Shown piece after piece: positions 45,887 to 56,037 of a stretch of DNA of 64,000 bases. Origin of the DNA: Sipunculus nudus (Eukaryota; Annelida; Sipuncula; Golfingiida; Sipunculidae). Position numbers and translations under genes: made by a program. The notes below the pieces were generated by a model. It did not search any database. It saw only the letters and a program-made list of their open reading frames with translations, and had not been told where the DNA came from. Numbering within the stretch: the first letter of the stretch is position 1; each line of letters begins with the position of its first letter. The stretch is taken from NCBI GenBank assembly GCA_026874595.1, contig JAPPUL010000068.1:263001-327000 (forward strand), in the 5' to 3' direction.

Positions 45887-46956
45887 TATTATATTACACA
45901 AAGTTGGCAAAGAGTAGGGTTAATTAAAAGGAGGAGAATAAAGATGTCAGATACAATGCTGGTACAGGTAGTTGAAAAGTACGGAGAAGACTCAGAGTTT
46001 AAGCTTATAAGGAAAGAGCGACCAAAATGCAAAGCAGGCTATGTCATAATAAAGGTTAAGGCAACAAGTATAAATCCTATAGATGTAAAGATAAAGGCTC
46101 TTGGCATACCTGTTATAGCGCCGCCCTTACCAGCAGTATTACATGGAGATGTATCAGGAGTGATTGATGAGGTAGGCGACGGGGTTAGCGATTTCAAGGC
46201 AGGAGATGAGGTATACGGCTGTGTAGGTGGCTGTTATAATGAACCTGGAGCTTTGTCAGAGTATATGCCTGCAGATGCACGTTTAATATCTCTAAAGCCA
46301 AAGAATATAAATTTTATTGAGGCAGCAACATTACCCCTTGTAGGCATAACATCTTATGAATCTTTAATGGATAAGGGTTTGGAACCTAAAGAGAATATAT
46401 TAATCCATGGAGGTTGTGGGGGGGTTGGACATATAGCGATACAGATGGCAAAGACACTGGATACAAAGGTATACACGACGGTATCGACAAAGGAGAAGAA
46501 AGAGATAGCTTTGTCTCTTGGAGCGGATGAAGTTATAATGTATAAAGAGGAGAGCGTTAGAGAATACGTAAGACGTCTTACGGGCGGGATGGGATTTACT
46601 CTTGTGCTTGACACAGTGGGAGGTGAGAATATAAGTCTTTGTCTTGAGGCGGTAAAGATACGTGGGACAGTGGTAACTATAATAGCCCGAGGGGCAGTGG
46701 TAGACCTTTCGATACTCCATGCAAAAGCAGCGTCATTACACGCAACATTCATGTTATTACCTCTATATACAAGCAAAGGAAGAGAAGAGCATGGCAGGAT
46801 TTTAAGACAAGTATCTAAATGGGTAGAAGCTGGACGGATAAAGCCGTTGGTAGACAAAGTATTTAATTTCAACGAAGTAAATGAAGCTCATAGTTATTTC
46901 AAAGAAGGAAAACATATAGGCAAAGTCGCAATCAGTATGGACTAAATAGCTTTATT
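45887..46956 (+). repeat. Long direct repeat, copy A (1070 bp)
   Basis: This repeat includes 57 bases upstream, the whole oxidoreductase gene and 11 bases after it. The other copy is at 57337-58405, 11,450 bp away. The copies differ by scattered bases, one block near 46645-46755 and a one-base deletion in copy B. Confidence 0.97.
45944..46945 (+). CDS. Zinc-free quinone oxidoreductase (MDR family)
   Basis: This is a medium-chain dehydrogenase/reductase of the quinone oxidoreductase or zeta-crystallin type, using NADPH. The catalytic fold begins VVEKYGEDSEFKLIRKERP and VKATSINPIDVK. The nucleotide site is LIHGGCGGVGHIAIQMAK (around residues 150-167), followed by VYTTVSTKEKKEIALSLGADEVI. VLDTVGGENISLCLEAVK and the ending HIGKVAISMD are also typical. 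No structural-zinc Cys cluster is present. Length 333 is normal. A strong AAGGAGGAG precedes the ATG. It stands where the RND pump gene would be expected; a broken copy sits at 57394. Confidence 0.93.
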   Translation: MSDTMLVQVVEKYGEDSEFKLIRKERPKCKAGYVIIKVKATSINPIDVKIKALGIPVIAPPLPAVLHGDVSGVIDEVGDGVSDFKAGDEVYGCVGGCYNEPGALSEYMPADARLISLKPKNINFIEAATLPLVGITSYESLMDKGLEPKENILIHGGCGGVGHIAIQMAKTLDTKVYTTVSTKEKKEIALSLGADEVIMYKEESVREYVRRLTGGMGFTLVLDTVGGENISLCLEAVKIRGTVVTIIARGAVVDLSILHAKAASLHATFMLLPLYTSKGREEHGRILRQVSKWVEAGRIKPLVDKVFNFNEVNEAHSYFKEGKHIGKVAISMD

Positions 46957-46978
46957 AAAAAACGACTCTAGAATAGAA

Positions 46979-48160
46979 TTATGATCTATAGTCAGCGTTA
47001 ATCTTTATATAATCGTATGATAAGTCATTAGTATACATTGTTTTAGAATGAGTGCCTATGTTCAAGTCTATTTCTAAATAAAGATCATGCCTCTTCATAT
47101 ATGATGCTACTTGCTCCTCTATAAAATTAGTCCTCTGTCCTCCTTTAACCAAAGTAATATTACCCATCTTAATATCAATATTTTCCTCTATTAACTCACA
47201 TCCTGAAGCACCCACTGCATATATAAATCTACCCCAATTAGCATCCTCACCAAAAAAAGCAGTCTTTACTAAAAGAGAATTCGCTATATGAGCCGCACAC
47301 CTATTTGCATCATCACTTGATAAAGCGCCCTTTACTACTATTTCTATAAACTTAGTTGCCCCCTCTCCATCCCGCACAATCTCCTTAGCTAAGGCTAAGG
47401 ATAAGTCCCCTAACATAGACCTAAATAAACGATAGTCCTCATTATCCTTAGTAATAATATGATTACCAGCTTCTCCATTGGCAAGCACTATAACACTATC
47501 ATTAGTACTCATATCACCATCTACTGATATAGAATTGAAACTATCGCCAATAACCTCGGATAACGCTCTTTTTAACATATGCTCAGATATAGCAATATCT
47601 GTAATAATAAATGCTAGCATTGTTGCCATATTAGGAAATATCATTCCTGCGCCTTTAGCTGTACCATAGATATTAACTGCCTTATCACCAAGAGCAAACT
47701 CAAACTTACTCTCCTTTACTCTTGTGTCGGTAGTCATTATAGACTTTGCAAAATTCTTATGATTAGTAATATTATCCCTAACTAGCTTCGTAAGACTTCC
47801 TATTCCTCTTTTAATGTTCTCCATAGGGAGATACTCGCCAATTACTCCTGTTGAAGAACATAAGAAATGTTTACTGCTATAACCAAGCTCGTTAGAAAGC
47901 ATAGTTGTCATAGCATTAGCGTCTTCTAATCCTTGTTTACCTGTAAAAGAGTTTGCATTACCACTATTAACTACTAGTCCATGAATAAAGTTACCAAGTC
48001 TCTTTTGGCAAAGCTTTACTGGTGCCGCTTTAATCGCATTCTTTGTGAAAACTCCTGCATAACTACAAGCACTTTTTGAATAAATTATACCTATATCAGC
48101 TTGTAAGCCCTTTTTTATACCACAAGATGTCCCGTTTAAAATAAATCCCTTTGGAATCAT
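46979..48160 (-). CDS. argJ: Glutamate N-acetyltransferase/ornithine acetyltransferase
   Basis: ArgJ transfers an acetyl group between acetylornithine and glutamate in arginine synthesis, and some members also use acetyl-CoA. It starts PKGFILNGTSCGIKKG and AGVFTKNAIKAAPV. VVNSGNANSFTG carries the oxyanion and glycine-rich loop. KGAGMIFPNMATMLAF holds the Thr at which the proenzyme self-cleaves into two chains. SVDGDMSTNDSV and GEDANWGRFIYAVGASG follow. Length 393 is standard. It is the first gene inside the segment between the oxidoreductase copies, and no other arg gene is in the window. Confidence 0.95.
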   Translation of the reverse strand: MIPKGFILNGTSCGIKKGLQADIGIIYSKSACSYAGVFTKNAIKAAPVKLCQKRLGNFIHGLVVNSGNANSFTGKQGLEDANAMTTMLSNELGYSSKHFLCSSTGVIGEYLPMENIKRGIGSLTKLVRDNITNHKNFAKSIMTTDTRVKESKFEFALGDKAVNIYGTAKGAGMIFPNMATMLAFIITDIAISEHMLKRALSEVIGDSFNSISVDGDMSTNDSVIVLANGEAGNHIITKDNEDYRLFRSMLGDLSLALAKEIVRDGEGATKFIEIVVKGALSSDDANRCAAHIANSLLVKTAFFGEDANWGRFIYAVGASGCELIEENIDIKMGNITLVKGGQRTNFIEEQVASYMKRHDLYLEIDLNIGTHSKTMYTNDLSYDYIKINADYRS

Positions 48161-48349
48161 ATTTTTTTTATTACCCTATAATTTTATTTAAGGTAAAATA
48201 ATAAATTTAGCTATAAAAGCGACATATTAGTTTTAGACGTATTCTACCTCTTATCTTACCTTAGAAAGGCTGTTATAGAATAATTATTTAAAACTAGAGT
48301 AATAAATATATATAAATAACAAAAAATAACTTTATTAAATCTTTTATTA

Positions 48350-48378
48350 TTGACAATATTCAAGTGCAATTATATCAT
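48350..48378 (+). promoter_or_regulatory. Promoter giving a leaderless NERD helicase mRNA
   Basis: TTGACA at 48350-48355 and TATCAT at 48373-48378 are spaced by 17 bases. The expected start of transcription, about seven bases on, falls at the ATG itself (48385). No Shine-Dalgarno precedes this ATG. Confidence 0.6.
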
Positions 48379-48384
48379 TAAGTT

Positions 48385-50265
48385 ATGGCAAAAATGTACC
48401 CCCAAACCCTTCCCAAATCACACGATATTTCATATGCAGAACAAACATTATTTCAAGCTATGAAAATGCAATTAAACAATAAGTTTACTGTCTATCATTC
48501 CGTTCACTGGACCCAGACATATAACACTCCAAGAGAGAGTGACTTTATCATTTTGCATCCTGATAAAGGGTTTTTAGTTTTAGAAGTAAAAGGTGGACAA
48601 ATATCGATAGAGAATGATGAGTGGTTTACTGAAAATAGACATGGTATGCATCCCATAGATAACCCCTTCAGACAGGCTGAGCGCAATATGCTCTTTTTAT
48701 TAACTTCTTTTAACCAACGCACTGCTTCTCCCTTTCCAGGCATTGCCTCATATGGAGTTTGTTTTCCCGATTCTAAATATGTACCAGATTACATGCATCC
48801 TGAAATGACTCGAACAAATATACTTTTTAATCATCATTTAGATAATATTCCAGATTGGATTAATAGACTTTACGAAAATACCTATTCTAAAGGCAACAAG
48901 TCCATGAATCCTAAAATCATGCAAGAGTTTCATAATATGATAAAACCTTCACTGCAAATTCCTCTTTCAATCCGCTCTGCAGTACGCCAACAGCAAGAAG
49001 AATTAAAACAAATCGATTTCTTTCAAGATTCTCTTTTAGACATCTTTGAGGATAAAAATAGAGTTGCAATTCAAGGGTCAGCCGGAACAGGCAAAACATG
49101 GATTGCTATGAAAAAAGTAAAGAAACTAATTGAACAGGGAAAGAACTGTCTCTTTTTATGTTACAATAGCTTGTTAAGCCAATACCTAAAAAACTTAGCC
49201 ACGAAGGATATTGAAAAGATTGAAGGTGAAAAAGGACAACTTGATATTTATACTTTTCATGCATTCTCAAATCATATTTTTGAAGATTATATAGAGTCTA
49301 TTATTAGCGATAATGATAAGCAGAAAGAATTATTCTTTGAATCAGCAAAAAACCTCTTTCCTGATAACAATGGTGTAAAATCAGTACAAGGTTTTATTGG
49401 ACTTCTGGCCGGTCAAAATAAAGAGACAGCTGATAGAGTTGACAAATCAGTTTTACAGGAAGTCAAAGGTTTGGATATTAGGCTTATCAATCTCCTTGAT
49501 TCTTTATTAACTGAAAGCAAGGAAGGATATTTTAATTTTAATGTTCCAATAGCTTTGTTAACGCTTCTTGAAGATAATTCATATTTGGTTGAAAAGTATG
49601 ATGCTATATTAATTGATGAGGGTCAGGACTTTGAAAAGACTTGGTGCGATTGCCTTACCCATTTCTTAGAGAATAAACGAAAACGGATTGTATATATTTT
49701 TTATGACGATAACCAAAATATTTTTATGAAGAAAAAACAACTACCAATTATAGATTTAATTTCAAAATACAATGTAAATCCCTATCTTTATAAGCTTCGG
49801 AAAAATATCAGGAATACAAAGAGTATTTATGATTATGCCTCTACTAAAACAGACTTAGGTAAAACTGCTAATGCTTTAAATTTTGAAGGAATCAAGCCTT
49901 ATGTTTTTAAGGTGGACTCAGAGAGAAAGGTTCAGAAAGAGGTTGGGAAACTCGTTACAGAATTAATTAATGAACATCATTTCTTAAATGGCGAAATTGT
50001 TGTACTTACAGATTGTTCAATATCAAAGTCTGTTTTCAAAGAACATAAAGAAATTGCTAACTTTAAACTTACAGAAACAGGCAAAGGTACATCCAAAAAC
50101 TTTATCCGATTATGCTCTATCCGTAGATTTAAGGGACTTGAATCTAATATAGTTATTCTGGTATTACATCCATTTGACAGGGAATTAGAAAATCGGAATG
50201 AACTTTTGTATGTTGGTTATACGAGAGCTAAATTTTTGCTTTATGTAGTTGAGATTAAGTTGTAA
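48385..50265 (+). CDS. NERD-domain superfamily 1 helicase
   Basis: The N-terminal 180 residues form a NERD (nuclease-related) domain, with SDFIILHPDKGFLVLEVKGGQ giving the Asp and Glu-x-Lys of the endonuclease core. A UvrD/Rep-like ATPase follows. Walker A is GSAGTGKTWIA at about residue 232, Walker B is ILIDEGQDFEKTW near 411, and YDDNQNIFMKK, LRKNIRNTK and a C-terminal RFKGLESNIVILVLHP, VGYTRAKFLLYVV complete the helicase motifs. Length is 626. A single polypeptide with nuclease and helicase parts suggests processing of foreign or damaged DNA, and such genes are frequent in defence or mobile regions. It is single-gene here. Confidence 0.88.
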   Translation: MAKMYPQTLPKSHDISYAEQTLFQAMKMQLNNKFTVYHSVHWTQTYNTPRESDFIILHPDKGFLVLEVKGGQISIENDEWFTENRHGMHPIDNPFRQAERNMLFLLTSFNQRTASPFPGIASYGVCFPDSKYVPDYMHPEMTRTNILFNHHLDNIPDWINRLYENTYSKGNKSMNPKIMQEFHNMIKPSLQIPLSIRSAVRQQQEELKQIDFFQDSLLDIFEDKNRVAIQGSAGTGKTWIAMKKVKKLIEQGKNCLFLCYNSLLSQYLKNLATKDIEKIEGEKGQLDIYTFHAFSNHIFEDYIESIISDNDKQKELFFESAKNLFPDNNGVKSVQGFIGLLAGQNKETADRVDKSVLQEVKGLDIRLINLLDSLLTESKEGYFNFNVPIALLTLLEDNSYLVEKYDAILIDEGQDFEKTWCDCLTHFLENKRKRIVYIFYDDNQNIFMKKKQLPIIDLISKYNVNPYLYKLRKNIRNTKSIYDYASTKTDLGKTANALNFEGIKPYVFKVDSERKVQKEVGKLVTELINEHHFLNGEIVVLTDCSISKSVFKEHKEIANFKLTETGKGTSKNFIRLCSIRRFKGLESNIVILVLHPFDRELENRNELLYVGYTRAKFLLYVVEIKL

Positions 50266-50445
50266 ATAAATTCTGCCAATGTTTTAAGAAAATGAATAGT
50301 GAACATTTTATTAGGAATATGCTTGTTTTGAGCTGCTTTAAGAGAATTAATTGTTATATATATTAATTTATACAAATGTAACTTAGGCTTAAAAGATTGT
50401 CTTAATATAATTATTCATTTGCAAATTAGAATAAATAACACCTTA

Positions 50446-50802
50446 TCAAGGTAAATATATATATCCTACATATAAAATAACTAGGCATACTACTATCCCA
50501 GATATTATAAACCAACTTACTTTATTATCCTGCTTAGCCATAAAAGAATTCTTTAAGTGATACTCCCCCTCGTAAGACTCTTCTATCTCTGTGTAGAAAT
50601 ATGCCCCAACATCAATCTGTCTTTCTTTTGCTATCTTAACTATATCTGATAATATCGGGATTCGCTCACCTATAATAGGTATAAACGATATTGCAAGTAC
50701 CCCAATTATTGCTATTAATAGCAATATAACCCATTTCTTTACTCGGGAACGTCTTGCAAACCTTGCTTTAATATCATTAATATTATTTTTCCGAACTGCC
50801 AT
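50446..50802 (-). CDS. Small two-helix membrane protein beside YeiH
   Basis: The 118-residue protein has a basic N-terminus (ARFARRSRVKK), membrane helices near residues 24-44 and 97-117, and a polar middle part of about 45 residues (IDVGAYFYTEIEESYEGEYHLKNSF). It starts three bases after the YeiH-family gene stops and has no ribosome site of its own, so it is probably translated by coupling. It may be an accessory subunit of that transporter. I do not recognise a family. Confidence 0.75.
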   Translation of the reverse strand: MAVRKNNINDIKARFARRSRVKKWVILLLIAIIGVLAISFIPIIGERIPILSDIVKIAKERQIDVGAYFYTEIEESYEGEYHLKNSFMAKQDNKVSWFIISGIVVCLVILYVGYIYLP

Positions 50803-50805
50803 TAA

Positions 50806-52566
50806 CTATATTTTAGATGCTATATCTGTTATTACATAAAACATAAGATAGGCAACGGCAAGAGTAAGAATAAGATTAAAGCTTTGTCCGGTAACATATA
50901 GTATAAAAGGCTTGCCACCCTTAAAATGCTCTTTAAGTTCACGGAAGTTAGTTGCAAGTCCTATACTAACAAAAGCAAGAGAGAAAAACCAACCCCTATA
51001 AAGATCACTCATACCTTTAACTGTACCCTGATCTATCATAGAATATCCTAACCCTGTAGCTTGTGATTCAGCCGCAGAATAAAAATAAGAAAATACTATC
51101 GAAGCTACAATAAAGCCAATTACAAACTTTGGAAATCTATACCAAATCTCTAAAACACTAACCTTTTGTCCCGTTTCTTGTACCTCAACCTTAGTTGTAA
51201 AGTAAATTGCAACAAACAACGCTATAACACCTATAAGAACATTTTGAATCATCTTTATAGTTGCTGCAACATATAAAGCTTTGTCCCCTAAGAAAGCCCC
51301 AGCTGCAGCTACAGCTCCAGTTGCATCAATAGTACCCCCCATCCATGCTCCACCTAAAACCATTTGCATGTCTGCTGGGAAAAATGCCTTTATAATAGCA
51401 GGCATAACTACCATCATAATTGCTGTAAATACCAAAGAAAGTCCTACCGCTAAAGTTAACTCCTCCTTTTTAGCCCTACATGCTGCTGCTGTAGCTATCG
51501 CTGCCGATACTCCACAAACTGACATGTCCGAACATATAGTTGCGTTTAACCTCTTTGATGCCATCTTTAAAACCTTTTGTCCAAACCAAAAAGTCACTAG
51601 CCATACAATAGGAGTTACTACCCATGCAACAAATATTCCAGCCTGGCCTATTATTAGTATCTTCTCAAATAATATCTTCGCTCCAAGCAACACTAAACCC
51701 GTTTTTATATAAAACTCTGTTTGTACTGCAGGTTTAACCCATTTAGGCGTCCCTATTGTGTTGCTTATTATCATACCAATTATAATCGCCCAGGCCGCAT
51801 AGCCTATTCCATAAAACTTCATAGTAGATTGATTGCTTATTAACCAGGCAACTACTGCTATAATAAATACATATGTAAAGCCAACAAGAAACTCTCGTAA
51901 GGACTTGCCCATCATCTTTGTGCCTATACCAAATAGTAGAGCAAAAAATACTCCAAGACCTATAAGATAGCCTATCCTATTATAAGGCTTTATACCCTTA
52001 GCCTTACTTGCTAAGCTTTTAAACTTCTTGCTATGAGCCGTATTCCTCCAATTATCAATCGCCATAACAGCATTTGTATTTAACTCGTTATCTTGAAAAT
52101 TAGCCGCTTGCGCTTTCCCTTCAGCCTCTTTTGCGCTGCTAAATGACTCATCCGCCTTAACCTTTGCTTTTGCATACTTTAACTTAGCCTCCTCAGTCCT
52201 TCGTAAAGCCTCCTCTTCACTCAAATAAAATGCCTCTATAGGGTTTGCTGTCCACTTAGAAGGCTTGCTTGTAAACTTCTTAAGCCATTTGCCTGTAGAT
52301 ATACTATTAGCCTTAAGCTTCCTCTTAGCATCATATTTTTCATACCATGCTATGTTCTTAAAAGGCTCTGTCCTAACTTTAGCATCCCACTTCTTGTCAA
52401 TGTCAATAATCTTATCTTTTATTCTACTTTGTTCTGGCAAGTATATAACCAAACCAGCAATTAATATGATAAACGCAAGCCATATTGCCCACCAGTCTTC
52501 AGTCTGCCACATCTCCGCCCAGCGCCATCTCCCCACATCTTTTACAACATCATTATTATTACTCAT
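50806..52566 (-). CDS. YeiH-family putative sulfate/anion exporter
   Basis: The C-terminal 350 residues match the YeiH (UPF0324) transporter family: TGLVLLGAKILFEKI, ICSDMSVCGVSAAIATAAACRAKKEEL, MGGTIDATGAVAAAGAFLG, MIQNVLIG and the late FVSIGLATNFRELK. About ten membrane helices can be drawn. The protein is 586 residues, roughly 240 more than plain YeiH. The extra N-terminal part has one helix near residue 30 and a helical Lys/Glu/Ala region with EEEALRRTEEAKLKYAKAKVKADE, followed by further helices. Members are suggested to move sulfonate or sulfite; the substrate is not known here. AAGGAG precedes the ATG. Confidence 0.88.
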   Translation of the reverse strand: MSNNNDVVKDVGRWRWAEMWQTEDWWAIWLAFIILIAGLVIYLPEQSRIKDKIIDIDKKWDAKVRTEPFKNIAWYEKYDAKRKLKANSISTGKWLKKFTSKPSKWTANPIEAFYLSEEEALRRTEEAKLKYAKAKVKADESFSSAKEAEGKAQAANFQDNELNTNAVMAIDNWRNTAHSKKFKSLASKAKGIKPYNRIGYLIGLGVFFALLFGIGTKMMGKSLREFLVGFTYVFIIAVVAWLISNQSTMKFYGIGYAAWAIIIGMIISNTIGTPKWVKPAVQTEFYIKTGLVLLGAKILFEKILIIGQAGIFVAWVVTPIVWLVTFWFGQKVLKMASKRLNATICSDMSVCGVSAAIATAAACRAKKEELTLAVGLSLVFTAIMMVVMPAIIKAFFPADMQMVLGGAWMGGTIDATGAVAAAGAFLGDKALYVAATIKMIQNVLIGVIALFVAIYFTTKVEVQETGQKVSVLEIWYRFPKFVIGFIVASIVFSYFYSAAESQATGLGYSMIDQGTVKGMSDLYRGWFFSLAFVSIGLATNFRELKEHFKGGKPFILYVTGQSFNLILTLAVAYLMFYVITDIASKI

Positions 52567-52723
52567 CTTAGCACTCCTTCATAAAACTACCTTAATAAGT
52601 TGTATCATCAAATGACTATCATAAATCTCTTATTATTAATAAGTTAAGTATACTAAAAGTATATTAAATATGGTAGGCATTGTTTTTACTATTTTAAAAT
52701 AACGTTCTAATGTAAATAGATGT

Positions 52724-52768
52724 TCTTATAGCAGATGTTCTTATAGCAGATGTTATTACTAGAGGATA
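52724..52768. repeat. Short direct repeat upstream of YeiH
   Basis: GATGTTCTTATAGCA occurs twice in a row, followed by a partial third copy. No function is evident in the rest of 52567-52859. Confidence 0.7.
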
Positions 52769-52859
52769 GCTTCGGAGGTAGTGATTTATCGCAAGTGCTA
52801 ATTAGAGTGTATACGGACAAGTTTTAATAATTAAAAAATCTAATTTAACTTTCTACTTA

Positions 52860-53728
52860 TCAATGATTTATAATCTTAGCAACAGCAGTGCTTGCAAGAC
52901 TTGCTTCTGGAGAGCCTGCTCGACTGTTTAATATTATAGGGACCTTTGCTCCAAGTATAATGCCAGCTGCACAAGCACTTAAAAAATATATCATAAATTT
53001 AAAAAGAGCATTCCCTGTCTCTAAATTCGGTACTAATAGTATATCAGCATTACCTGCAACTAAATTATCTATCTTTTTAATAGAAGCAGCTTGTTTTGAC
53101 AGTGCACCATCTAAAGCAAGGGGGCCATAAACATCAGCATCTAACATATTATCACTTGCTCATCTGCTAAGAGTATCAGCTTCTATACTTGATGGTATAG
53201 AAGTTACAACCTTTTCTGTTACAGAAAGAAGTGCTATTTTAGGCTTTTTATATGAAAGCTTTTTTGCAAAAAAGATAGCGTTTCTCAAAATATCTCTTTT
53301 AACCATTTGATTTGGAGATACATTTAAAACACAGTCTGTAAGCATAAGAGCTTTATTAGAACCTTCTATTGTCATGTAAAAAAATGTGTGACAGAATACC
53401 ACTCTTAACTAAATTCATTTTTTTACTAAGAATACTTTTTAATAAAATACCGGTATCTATATAACCCTTCATAATGGCAAAAGCAATCCCATTTGAGGCA
53501 AGCTCTTTTGCTTTATTTGCACTATCTTTATCATCAGAACTTTCACAAAAATGAAAGTTTCTAATATTCTAGTTTAGTTTTTTTGCACAATCTATAATAC
53601 TTTTAGAATCTCCAATAAAAATAGGTTCTATTATAGGCTTATCATATGCCCACTTAACACCCTGCATAGAAGATATAGTAATAGGATTAACAACAGCAGT
53701 TCTTATAGGACTACCCTTTTGTACTTTT
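52860..53728 (-). pseudogene. Phosphate acetyl/butyryltransferase, frameshifted
   Basis: Read on the - strand, three pieces in different frames align in order with the phosphate acyltransferase family. They are PIRTAVVNPITISS...IIEPIFIGDSKSII (about 53720-53600), then MTIEGSNKALMLTDCVLNVSPNQ...KPKIALLSVTEKV...EADTLSR (53402-53160), then MLDADVYGPLALDGALSKQA...NADILLVPNLETGN...GIILGAKVPIILNSRAGSPE (53147-52860). Stops and frame changes lie between them, and the first piece lacks a start. The enzyme would swap acetyl- or butyryl-phosphate and CoA. It adjoins a truncated tctC, with the junction at about 53729, so a deletion has probably fused the two. Confidence 0.85.
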
Positions 53729-53729
53729 G

Positions 53730-54098
53730 TTAAAAGAAAATCGGGGCATTTAAATTGTAGGCAGATAAAGTATAACCATCTGCTTTAGCCTTTGACGCAA
53801 ACCAATTCCAGCCAATTTGTCCGCCAGCTCCAGGTTTATTTAAAATAACAAATGGTTCACCCAAAAACTCTTTATTAGCTGCAGGTATAGTTACAATACG
53901 AGCTTGGAAATCTGTTGCACCACCTGGACTATATGAAACAACTAAACTAATAGGCTTGCTTGGAAATTCATCCGGTTTATCCTCCTGCCCCTCCTTCTGC
54001 TCCTCATTAGAACATGATAGTAAAAATAAGCTAAAAACAAATAATAACATTGTTTTGCTTATACTTTCTATGATGTTTATACTATTTATAGTTTTCAT
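53730..54098 (-). pseudogene. Truncated tripartite tricarboxylate transporter receptor (tctC)
   Basis: This is the start of a TctC-type periplasmic solute receptor. It has a lipoprotein signal (LFLLSCSNEE), then FPSKPISLVVSYSPGGATDFQARIV and LNKPGAGGQIGWNWFASKAKADGYTL, the conserved N-terminal region. The protein stops after 122 residues, while the family has about 320, so ligand binding is lost. AGGAG precedes the ATG. What follows is the start of the acyltransferase remnant, pointing to a deletion. It belongs to the tctA-tctB-tctC order of the - strand operon. Confidence 0.88.
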
Positions 54099-54126
54099 AA
54101 CTTATATTCTCCTAAAAAATATATTT

Positions 54127-54741
54127 TTAAAATATTAAAACATCTGGTATAGAAGTTTTAAGTACTAATATAAAAAGCACATATAATGCAAAAATAAAAA
54201 TACTGCCGATAGCCACAACCTTTGACACAGCCTTAAGCAGACTAATATTATCTTTTGGCATATAAAATATGCCAAGTAATATAAAAAATACCCACGAGGT
54301 AAAGAAAAGCCCAATAATCTCTACTACAAAGGTATAAACTAATACTGAAGTCAGAATAACTGCTAATCTTTTAAAATCAAAACTAAAGCTTACTTCCTCT
54401 TTTGGCTTCTTTTGAAAAATAATAACTATAGCAAATAAAATTATGACAACTGCTACTAAGTTTGGGACAAGAAAGGCATCTGGATTATTATAAGATAAAC
54501 CATAAAATAATAGTAGGCATGCAATAATAAGCGAAATTATGTTTTCTTTTGATATGTATCTGCTAAAATCAATAGTTTTACGCTTTTTTCTTTCTCTACC
54601 TTCAATGTATATGCTATAAGTTATAGAAAATATAACAACAGCAATTATCGCTATATTAAGAGTGCCTGTAAAAAAAATAGCTAAAAAGACCACCATCAGA
54701 ACTACTTGCAATGATTTGCCCTTGTAAAAAATTATTTTCAA
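54127..54741 (-). pseudogene. tctB-like small permease, fused to the tctA tail frame
   Basis: The last 140 residues match TctB, the small membrane subunit of tripartite tricarboxylate transporters: a first helix (NIISLIIACLLLFYGLSY), a hydrophobic pair and two more helices near the end. The first 50 residues of the open frame (FLAIFFTGTLNIAIIAVVIF) are instead the end of TctA, entered after a frameshift in a T8 tract. No stop separates the two. The true tctB start is unclear; none of the in-frame codons has a good ribosome site. The subunit has no intact partner, so I treat it as part of a decayed operon. Confidence 0.65.
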
Positions 54742-56037
54742 CTGTAGGACCTAATATAATACCAAGTACCATAGAAGCTGCACTAAAGCCATATTTGCCT
54801 ATGAAAAACATCCCAATACCAAGAAAAACCATAACTACAACATCATCAAAGTTCGTCTGAATATTGTATACACCAAAAACTGCTAAAATAAAAACTGCAA
54901 GCCCCATAAAATATTGCAGTATTGAAATAATAAAATAACTATAGCGACTTATAAATAAACCAAAAACAAGCATTATAAGTTGACCAACAAGAAGAGTCAT
55001 CAATAAAAGTCCAAGTTGTTTGTGCATATACCGTAAATAACTCACTTCCAGGAAAAAGTTCATGTATTAAAAGACCACCAAGTAAAACAGCAGCAGTTGG
55101 ACTGCCTGGTATACCAAGAGTTAATAAAGGAATTAAAGAAGGCCCAATCATAGCATTGTTTGCAGATTCAGCACTTACTATTTCCTCAACTTCTCCCTTA
55201 CCAAAGTTTTGTGGCTTTTTACTAAACTTCTTTGTTTGATCATAAGCAACAAGCCCCGCAATCTGTCCTCCAGCACCAGGAATAATGCCAACAATAACAC
55301 CTGTTATAACTCCAATTACAAGAGCCTTTATCTTTTTTATACTAGTAATGAAAGAAGCCCAGATGCTAGTCTTTTCTATTTTATTAAAACTTAATTTAGT
55401 ATCCTTGCTAGATAATATATTAATAACCTCAGGTATCGCAAAAAGCCCTATCAAAGCTGCTATAATGTGAATGCCGCCACTAAGATGGTCGGTAAAGATA
55501 AATCGCTTTACCCCAAGTGTAGGATTATAACCAATAGTTGAAATCCATAACCCCAAAAATCCTGACATAAGACCCTTTATAGGATTTTTAGAACCAACAG
55601 ATGCTATAACTGTAATACCTAAAATAGCAACCCAAAATAATTCAGAAGGCCCAAATCTAAGAGAAAAATCCGCTAACAGCGGAGTGAAAAAGATTAAAAT
55701 GAAAACACACCCCGCCTATAAAAGAACTTATAAAGCAATAATTAAGAGCCTCAGCTGCACGATTACTTTTTGCAAGAGGATATCCGTCTAAAAGTGTAGC
55801 AATGTTTGCAGGTGAACCTGGTATGTTAATTAAAATAGCGCTTATAGCTCCACCTGCAACTGAACCTGCATAAACTGAACCTAGAAGAATTAAACCTATT
55901 TCTGGAGACATTTGAAAGGTAAAAGGCACTAAAAGCGCTACTGACATAGTAGAACTTACGCCGGGAGTTGCCCCTAACATTACACCACTAATAGTACCTA
56001 TAACTAATACTAGAAAGTTATTAAGGTAAAAAAACAT
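54656..56037 (-). pseudogene. tctA-like large permease, multiply frameshifted
   Basis: TctA is the large permease (about 500 residues, 10-12 helices) that imports carboxylates with TctB and TctC. Here it is split. 56037 to about 55705 has GTISGVMLGATPGVSSTMSVALL and NIPGSPANIATLLDGYPLAK. A second frame to about 55025 has MSGFLGLWISTIGYNPTLG, IIPGAGGQIAGLVAYDQTKKF and LTLGIPGSPTAAVLLGGLLIHEL. A third frame has LVFGLFISRY and LGIILGPTVENNFLQGQ. Frame changes lie near 55705, 55020 and in a T8 run near 54680; a 7-base run there would restore the frame. Confidence 0.85.

Noticed and set aside
46354-46872. A 172-residue - strand frame, present in both oxidoreductase copies
   Set aside because: It is antisense to the oxidoreductase gene and is duplicated only because the gene is; no start signal.
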